Shown here: one piece after another, positions 58,793-64,000 of the stretch | How positions within the stretch are numbered: the stretch's first letter is position 1 | How the letters are laid out: every line of letters begins with the position of its first letter | Assembly: GCF_027116575.1 (NCBI RefSeq) | Contig: NZ_CP098252.1 | Location: 1,984,001 to 2,048,000 of the forward strand | Length of the DNA stretch: 64,000 nucleotides | Direction of reading: 5' to 3' | Origin: Oxalobacter aliiformigenes | GTDB taxonomy: Bacteria > Pseudomonadota > Gammaproteobacteria > Burkholderiales > Burkholderiaceae_D | Made by a program: the position numbers and the translations under genes | Notes under the pieces: generated by a model | Database searches by the model: none | Seen by the model: only the letters and a program-made list of their open reading frames with translations | What the model was told of the DNA's origin: nothing

Positions 58793-59455
58793 TCATTTTT
58801 TCAGATGGGAACTCGACCTCATCAAGTCGAAAATGGCATCGTTCACTTTACGCGCACTCTTGATCAAATCGAAACTGTCCGGCATGAACAGCCAGTCGGC
58901 CAACAGTCCCTTGAAGACGAAACCGAGCAAGTTGTTAGCCAGTTCGATATCCAGATCGGCAGGCAACTGGTTCTTCATTTGCGCATTGACCAGAATCCTC
59001 TGAATGATTTTCTTGGAATAGGTCTGCCATGCTTTCTGCTGAATGACAATCTGGTCCGTTTCGCTGGTGAACTCGCATTTGTGAAACAGAATAGTCAGTA
59101 CTTTCCGGTAATGGGGATTTCCAATGACTTCCAGCATGATGAATTCATGTGTTTTACTCAACTGAGCAATAGGATCCGTGGCATCTTTTTCGACAATCTC
59201 CTCGATCATTTCCCCCATGGGTTGCCTCACACGGGAACACATGGCCTCAAACAGATCTTCCTTGTTCTTGAAATGCCAGTAAATGGCGCCACGGGTTACA
59301 CTGGCAGCCTCTGCGATCTCATTTAATGTGGTATTTGAATAACCTTTGTCGTAAAAAACGTCTTCGGCTGCATCCAGAATACGGTCACGGGTATCCAGCG
59401 TTTTTTTTCTGCTCGCAGTATCTTTTTCCATGACGCGCGCCATAACTCTTCCCAT
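58793..59455 (-). CDS. acrR: TetR-family repressor of the AcrR type
   Basis: AcrR-type repressors control RND efflux operons and respond to bound drugs. The 220-residue product has the TetR helix-turn-helix (TRDRILDAAEDVFYDKGYSN, TLNEIAEAASVTRGAIYWHF, KNKEDLFEAM). A ligand domain with the AcrR-like C-terminal region (LANNLLGFVFKGLLADWLF) follows. It is divergent from acrA with 204 nt between and an AcrR-like operator in that gap. In-frame ATGs at 59443 and 59431 are alternative starts. Confidence 0.9.
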   Translation of the reverse strand: MGRVMARVMEKDTASRKKTLDTRDRILDAAEDVFYDKGYSNTTLNEIAEAASVTRGAIYWHFKNKEDLFEAMCSRVRQPMGEMIEEIVEKDATDPIAQLSKTHEFIMLEVIGNPHYRKVLTILFHKCEFTSETDQIVIQQKAWQTYSKKIIQRILVNAQMKNQLPADLDIELANNLLGFVFKGLLADWLFMPDSFDLIKSARKVNDAIFDLMRSSSHLKK

Positions 59456-59526
59456 TTACAATATGTAACAAATTATCAAGTCTGTTGCATCAAAATTATA
59501 TCTGATCGATAATTTTCAAAAAAGAC

Positions 59527-59552
59527 TAACATACATTCATGATTGTATGTTA
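59527..59552. promoter_or_regulatory. AcrR-type operator between acrR and acrA
   Basis: TAACATACA, a central TCATGA-containing core, and TGTATGTTA form a 26-bp inverted repeat broken by only one non-pairing position in each arm. E. coli AcrR binds TACATACATT...AATGTATGTA, nearly the same arms. On the plus strand CTAACA and TTAGAT flank the repeat and may be the acrA -35/-10, so bound repressor would block the promoter. A TATAAT on the minus strand (59500-59495) may serve acrR. Confidence 0.85.
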
Positions 59553-59659
59553 GATTACAGTGCAAGTCATCCACATGACATTTTGTTTTTTACATGAATG
59601 AATATCCTTGGTTTCCCGGATGATCCGGGGAACCGGTCACTTTTTCTTCAAAGAAACTC

Positions 59660-60943
59660 ATGAGCTCCTTTCTTTCACTAAGAAATGCCGGTGCCATTTT
59701 TGCTATGGCTTCCCTTCTTGCAGCGTGCGGCGACAAGGCCGCTCCCCCGGCCCAGTTGCCGGAAGCTGCATTTGTCACTGTCACCCCGGAAAAGATGGTG
59801 GTCGAGAATGAATTGCCGGGACGTCTGGAATCCTATCGTACGGCCGAGGTTCGTGCCCGTGTCCCCGGCATTATTCTGAAAAGAGCTTTTGAAGAAGGTT
59901 CCTACGTCAAACAGGGACAACTTCTGTTCCAGATCGATCCACGCGATTACAAGGCTTCCGTCCAAAGCGCAAAAGCCTCGCTGGCCCGTGCAGAAGCCAA
60001 CAAGGTCCAGGCTGATCTGAAACTGAAACGGTACACGCCGCTTGTTGAAATCAATGCCGTCAGCAAACAGGAATATGACGATGCTGTCGCTGCCCAGAAA
60101 CAAGCCGCCGCCGATGTCGATGCGGCGAAAGCGGAACTGGTCAAGGCAAAACTCAATCTTGAGTATGCGACAGTGACAGCACCGATTTCCGGACGCATCG
60201 GTCGCCAGATGGTAACGGAAGGTGCGCTGGTCGGACAAAATGAAACAACCCTGCTGGCGACCATCCAGCAAATCAATCCGATTTATCTCAACCTGACACA
60301 ATCCAGTGCCGAATTGCTCAAGCTGCGTCAGAAAATGCAAAACGGCATGCTGAAAGGTACGGACAAAACGGGACTGAACGTCACCATGGTCATGGAAGAC
60401 GGTTCCATCTACCCACAAACAGGCAAACTGCTGTTCTCCGATATCTCCGTCGATCCCACGACCGGTGAGGTCACGATCAGAGCGTTATTCCCCAATCCGG
60501 ACAATATGATCCTTCCGGGCATGTTCGTGCGCGCGAGACTGGAACAGGCTGTTGATGAAAACGCCATTATCGTTCCTCAACAGGCTGTCCAGCATTCCAA
60601 TAACGGTTCGACAGTCTTGGTCATTAACCAGGAAGACAAAATCGAGACCCGTAATGTCAAAACAGGAGCGGCCGTAGGAAACCGCTGGCTTGTTACCGAA
60701 GGATTGCAGGCCGGTGACAGGGTAGTGGTGGAAGGTCTCCAGAAAGTCAGACCGGGATCACCTGTCCGGGCCGTACCATGGGAAGCTACTTCAAACAACA
60801 CCGGGTCAACAGAACAGCAGGTGCCCGTAGAATCTGCTGAAAAAGCCGAGACAACCGAACAGAAGGAAGCGACGGAAACATCTGGCGCAACGTCGCAGGC
60901 TGCCCCACAACAACCCGCCTCCTCTCCGGCAAAAGCTGAATAA
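59660..60943 (+). CDS. acrA: RND efflux periplasmic adaptor lipoprotein
   Basis: AcrA-type adaptors link an inner-membrane RND pump to an outer-membrane channel. The 427-residue precursor has a lipoprotein signal (FAMASLLAACGDK). Barrel-sandwich halves are at EVRARVPGIILKRAFEEGSY and VTAPISGRIGRQMVTEGALV, with the alpha-hairpin between them (about 95-165). Beta-barrel and membrane-proximal domains follow. The C-terminal tail of about 55 residues is rich in Glu, Ala, Thr, Gln and Pro. acrB follows by 20 nt. It is probably repressed by the divergent AcrR protein. Confidence 0.94.
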   Translation: MSSFLSLRNAGAIFAMASLLAACGDKAAPPAQLPEAAFVTVTPEKMVVENELPGRLESYRTAEVRARVPGIILKRAFEEGSYVKQGQLLFQIDPRDYKASVQSAKASLARAEANKVQADLKLKRYTPLVEINAVSKQEYDDAVAAQKQAAADVDAAKAELVKAKLNLEYATVTAPISGRIGRQMVTEGALVGQNETTLLATIQQINPIYLNLTQSSAELLKLRQKMQNGMLKGTDKTGLNVTMVMEDGSIYPQTGKLLFSDISVDPTTGEVTIRALFPNPDNMILPGMFVRARLEQAVDENAIIVPQQAVQHSNNGSTVLVINQEDKIETRNVKTGAAVGNRWLVTEGLQAGDRVVVEGLQKVRPGSPVRAVPWEATSNNTGSTEQQVPVESAEKAETTEQKEATETSGATSQAAPQQPASSPAKAE

Positions 60944-60963
60944 GCGAAAAGAAGGAATATCTT

Positions 60964-63900
60964 ATGGCTAGGTTTTTTATCGACCGCCCTATTTTTGCGT
61001 GGGTTATCGCAATTTTCATCACACTGGCAGGTATCTTGTCCATATTCAATCTGCCGGTTTCCCAATATCCGAACGTCGCACCTCCCCAGGTCACGGTTAC
61101 AGTGACCTATCCGGGTGCAACGGCCAAGACGGTTGAAGACAGCGTCATCCAGATCATCGAACAGGAAATGAACGGCGCAACAGGTCTCCAGTATTTCGAG
61201 TCTGAAAGCCGTACCGGTGCCGGGACCATCACCTTGTCTTTCACCCCGGAAACAGACGTCGAACTGGCCTCTGTTGACGTCCTGAACCGTCTCAAACGGG
61301 TGGAGTCCCGTCTGCCGGAAGCCGTGATGCAGCAAGGGGTCAATATCAACAAATCCCGAAGCAATTTCCTGGCGATCATTTCCCTGATTTCCACAGACGG
61401 CAGCATGACACCAATCGATCTGGGCGATTATGTCTACCGTAATGTTCTTTATGAAATCAAACGTCTTCCCGGCGTAGGGGATGCGACTGTGTTCGGTTCC
61501 GAAAAAGCGATGCGCATCTGGATCGATCCGATCAAGCTGACCGGTCTGAAACTGACCGCGGGCGACGTCGCCAATGCGATCAAGAACCAGAACGCGGTGG
61601 TAACTTCCGGTGCCATCGCCGACCCGCCCAACACCGGCTCGGAAACATTCACGGCTACCGTCAATGTCCACGGCCAGTTGCAGACGAAAGAAGAATTCGA
61701 AAATATCGTCTTGCGTGCCAATACCGATGGTTCGGTCGTTCGTCTCAAGGACGTTGCCCGTGTCGAACTGGGTGGACAGACTTATGAAACTTACGCCCGC
61801 CTGAACGGCAAGCCGATTTCCGGTTTCGGTGTCCAGCCGACGGCAACCGCCAATACCATGGCGACCATGCAATCGATCCGGAACAAAATGGAAGAACTGT
61901 CCAAATATTTCCCCGAAGGGGTCTCGTACAGTATCCAGAACGATACCTCGACATTCGTCAAGGCCTCAATCCATGAAGTGATCAAAACCCTGTTTGAGGG
62001 TATTTTCCTTGTCTTTGTCATCATGTATCTGTTTCTGCAGAATTTCCGTTATACGATCATTCCGACGATCGTGGTTCCAATTGCACTGATGGGAACATTT
62101 GCTGTCATGAAGGCACTGGGATTTTCGATCAACATGCTGACCATGTTCGGTATGGTGCTATCCATCGGTATCCTGATCGACGATGCTATCGTGGTGGTTG
62201 AAAACGTGGAGCGTATCATGGCCGAAGAAGGGCTATCGCCCCGGGATGCCACGTACAAGGCGATGGGACAGATTACCGGAGCCATCATCGGCATTTCGCT
62301 GGTTTTGACCGCTGTTTTTATTCCGATGGCTTTCTTCAGCGGTTCCGTTGGTGCCATTTACCGGCAATTCTCGATCACCATGGTCGCTTCCATGGTTTTT
62401 TCCGCTTTCCTGGCCCTGTCGTTAACGCCCGCGCTGTGTGCGACCATTCTGAAACCGATCGATCCCGACGCTCATGGCGAGAAGAAAGGCTTTTTCGGCT
62501 GGTTCAATCGGCGCTTCCATAATATGACGATGACATATGAACGCCAGGTTTCCAGAATGTTTAGCAAAACCATGCGTTATATGGCGATCTACGGCGCTAT
62601 CGTTTTATGTGCCGCGTTCATGTTCTGGAAATTGCCGACGTCATTTTTGCCGGATGAAGACCAGGGATATGTCTACACCAATATCCAGCTTCCTGCGGGA
62701 GCGACACAGGCCCGGACTCTGGAGACACTGAAGATTGTCGAAGACCAGTTCACGAAAGAACCGGGAGTTGAAGGCGTCATTACCGTTGTCGGTCACGGTT
62801 TCTCAGGAAACGGACAAAACAGCGGTCTGGCATTCGTCACGCTGAAAGACTGGGGTGAAAGGGATTCCGACAATTCGGCCAGCTCGATCATACAAAGAGC
62901 TTTCGGTCGCTTTTCCCAGATAAGGGATGCTATCGTTTTCCCCATGAATCCGCCCGCAATCCGTGAATTGGGTAATGAATCAGGATTTGTATTCCGCTTG
63001 CAGGATCGTTCCAGCAAGGGGAACGATGCACTGGTCGCTGCACGAAACCAGCTGCTCCAACTCGCCAGCGAAAGCAAGATTCTCAAGAACGTACGATTCG
63101 ACGGGATGGAAAATTCTCCCCAATTGTCGCTGGTCATCGATCGCGACAAGGCGAATGCATTGGGCGTTTCGTTCGAAGACATCAATACGACCCTGTCAAC
63201 CGCCTTTGGTTCGAATTACGTCAACGATTTTGACAGCAAGGGACGGCAACAGCGCGTCATCGTCCAGCTGGAGGCAAGCGAACGCATGACTCCGGAAGAT
63301 TTCAAGAACCTGTATGTACGCAATGCATCCGGAACCATGGTACCATTCTCGGCCTTCATATCAACCGAATGGAAAAACGGTCCAATCCAGCTGATCCGGT
63401 ACAATGGATATCCATCCATGCGTATTACCGGTTCTCCTGCTGACGGCTACAGTACAGGTGATGCCATGAATGAGATGGCAGCCCTGATGCAACAGCTGCC
63501 CGAAGGTTTCGGGTACGAATGGACAGGCCAATCCCTGGAAGAACTGTCTTCCGGCGCACAGGCTCCGATGTTATACGCCCTTTCATTACTGGCTGTCTTT
63601 CTCTGTCTGGCCGCTCTTTATGAAAGTACGTCTATTCCGGTTGCCGTGCTCCTCGTGGTCCCGCTGGGTGTCATCGGCGCCCTCATCGGCGTGTTCCTGC
63701 GCGACATGCCCAATGACGTGTACTTCAAGGTCGGTCTGATCGCCACGATCGGTCTGTCCGCCAAGAATGCGATTCTGATCGTTGAATTTGCCAAGGATCT
63801 TCAGGCTCAGGGTAAAGGACTCGTCCGTTCGACCCTGGAAGCTGTACGCCTGCGTTTCCGGCCGATTATCATGACTTCGCTGGCCTTCATTCTCGGTGTC

Positions 63901-64000
63901 GTACCGCTGGCTATCGCTTCCGGCGCCGGTTCCGCCGCACAGCGGGCTATCGGAACAGGCGTCCTGTTTGGCATGATTACAGCGACTATTCTGGCCGTAT
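60964..64000 (+). CDS. acrB: RND multidrug efflux pump AcrB-type (partial, 3' end outside window)
   Basis: AcrB-type pumps use the proton gradient to export drugs, dyes and bile salts. The visible 1012 residues start MARFFIDRPIFAWVIAIFIT. Helix 4 carries the proton-relay aspartates in GILIDDAIVVVENVERIM. The partner lysine of helix 10 is in GLSAKNAILIVEFAKDL. Two large periplasmic loops are present. The frame is open at the window edge, with only about 30-40 residues likely missing. An outer-membrane channel gene may follow outside the window. Confidence 0.96.
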   Translation, partial: MARFFIDRPIFAWVIAIFITLAGILSIFNLPVSQYPNVAPPQVTVTVTYPGATAKTVEDSVIQIIEQEMNGATGLQYFESESRTGAGTITLSFTPETDVELASVDVLNRLKRVESRLPEAVMQQGVNINKSRSNFLAIISLISTDGSMTPIDLGDYVYRNVLYEIKRLPGVGDATVFGSEKAMRIWIDPIKLTGLKLTAGDVANAIKNQNAVVTSGAIADPPNTGSETFTATVNVHGQLQTKEEFENIVLRANTDGSVVRLKDVARVELGGQTYETYARLNGKPISGFGVQPTATANTMATMQSIRNKMEELSKYFPEGVSYSIQNDTSTFVKASIHEVIKTLFEGIFLVFVIMYLFLQNFRYTIIPTIVVPIALMGTFAVMKALGFSINMLTMFGMVLSIGILIDDAIVVVENVERIMAEEGLSPRDATYKAMGQITGAIIGISLVLTAVFIPMAFFSGSVGAIYRQFSITMVASMVFSAFLALSLTPALCATILKPIDPDAHGEKKGFFGWFNRRFHNMTMTYERQVSRMFSKTMRYMAIYGAIVLCAAFMFWKLPTSFLPDEDQGYVYTNIQLPAGATQARTLETLKIVEDQFTKEPGVEGVITVVGHGFSGNGQNSGLAFVTLKDWGERDSDNSASSIIQRAFGRFSQIRDAIVFPMNPPAIRELGNESGFVFRLQDRSSKGNDALVAARNQLLQLASESKILKNVRFDGMENSPQLSLVIDRDKANALGVSFEDINTTLSTAFGSNYVNDFDSKGRQQRVIVQLEASERMTPEDFKNLYVRNASGTMVPFSAFISTEWKNGPIQLIRYNGYPSMRITGSPADGYSTGDAMNEMAALMQQLPEGFGYEWTGQSLEELSSGAQAPMLYALSLLAVFLCLAALYESTSIPVAVLLVVPLGVIGALIGVFLRDMPNDVYFKVGLIATIGLSAKNAILIVEFAKDLQAQGKGLVRSTLEAVRLRFRPIIMTSLAFILGVVPLAIASGAGSAAQRAIGTGVLFGMITATILAV

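Overview
The window reads as chromosomal DNA of a moderate-GC betaproteobacterium of the order Burkholderiales. Gene order is the main clue: ndk-rlmN-rodZ-ispG-hisS; yceD-rpmF-plsX-fabHDG-acpP-fabF; rpoE-rseA-mucD; surE-pcm-nlpD; thrS-infC-rpmI-rplT-pheST-ihfA-merR; hemXY beside ppc. An Oxalobacter-like (Oxalobacteraceae) host fits best, because several usual partners (pilF, rseB, hemC/hemD) are missing from their expected places. Genus is inferred from memory of gene order and composition, not from a search.

Layout. 1-8.8 kb (minus strand): hisS (cut by the window edge), ispG, rodZ, rlmN, ndk, a DegP/MucD protease, a short soluble RseA, rpoE with a clear sigma-E promoter, and a YgfX-like membrane protein. 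8.8-15.2 kb (minus): the fatty-acid cluster with rpmF and yceD. 15.3-19.7 kb: yceF-type maf, a tetrapyrrole-methylase-family gene, rlmJ, and a LysR gene divergent from a panE-like reductase. 19.9-24.4 kb (plus): an MliC-like periplasmic protein, acnA and a Sel1-repeat protein. 24.4-31 kb: hemY and hemX without hemC/hemD, then ppc with a crotonase. 31-36.1 kb (minus): yciB, msrB, rlmD, nlpD, pcm, surE. 36.1-43.8 kb (minus): the translation/IHF operon, in which pheT carries a frameshift in a 9-G tract and infC starts at ATA. 44.8-49.5 kb (plus): a 1558-residue autotransporter with an extended signal peptide and chlamydial-Pmp-like FxxN/GGAI repeats. 49.5-51 kb: a shared terminator, an orphan UvrA C-terminal fragment, tRNA-Val(GAC), and about 1.1 kb with no gene. 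51.1-58.3 kb: pgi, a DUF1254 lipoprotein, tal and a P-type cation ATPase. 58.8-64 kb: an AcrR-type regulator divergent from acrA and acrB (acrB runs off the edge), with an E. coli-like AcrR operator between them.

Most of the window is housekeeping: isoprenoids, fatty acids, protein synthesis, rRNA modification, anaplerosis and TCA-linked carbon flow, sugar phosphates and envelope stress. The less ordinary parts are the autotransporter with its rearranged 3' flank, the stripped-down sigma-E control module, the pheT frameshift, and traces of gene loss beside hemX and downstream of the P-type ATPase. No CRISPR array, insertion sequence, prophage or defence cluster was seen.
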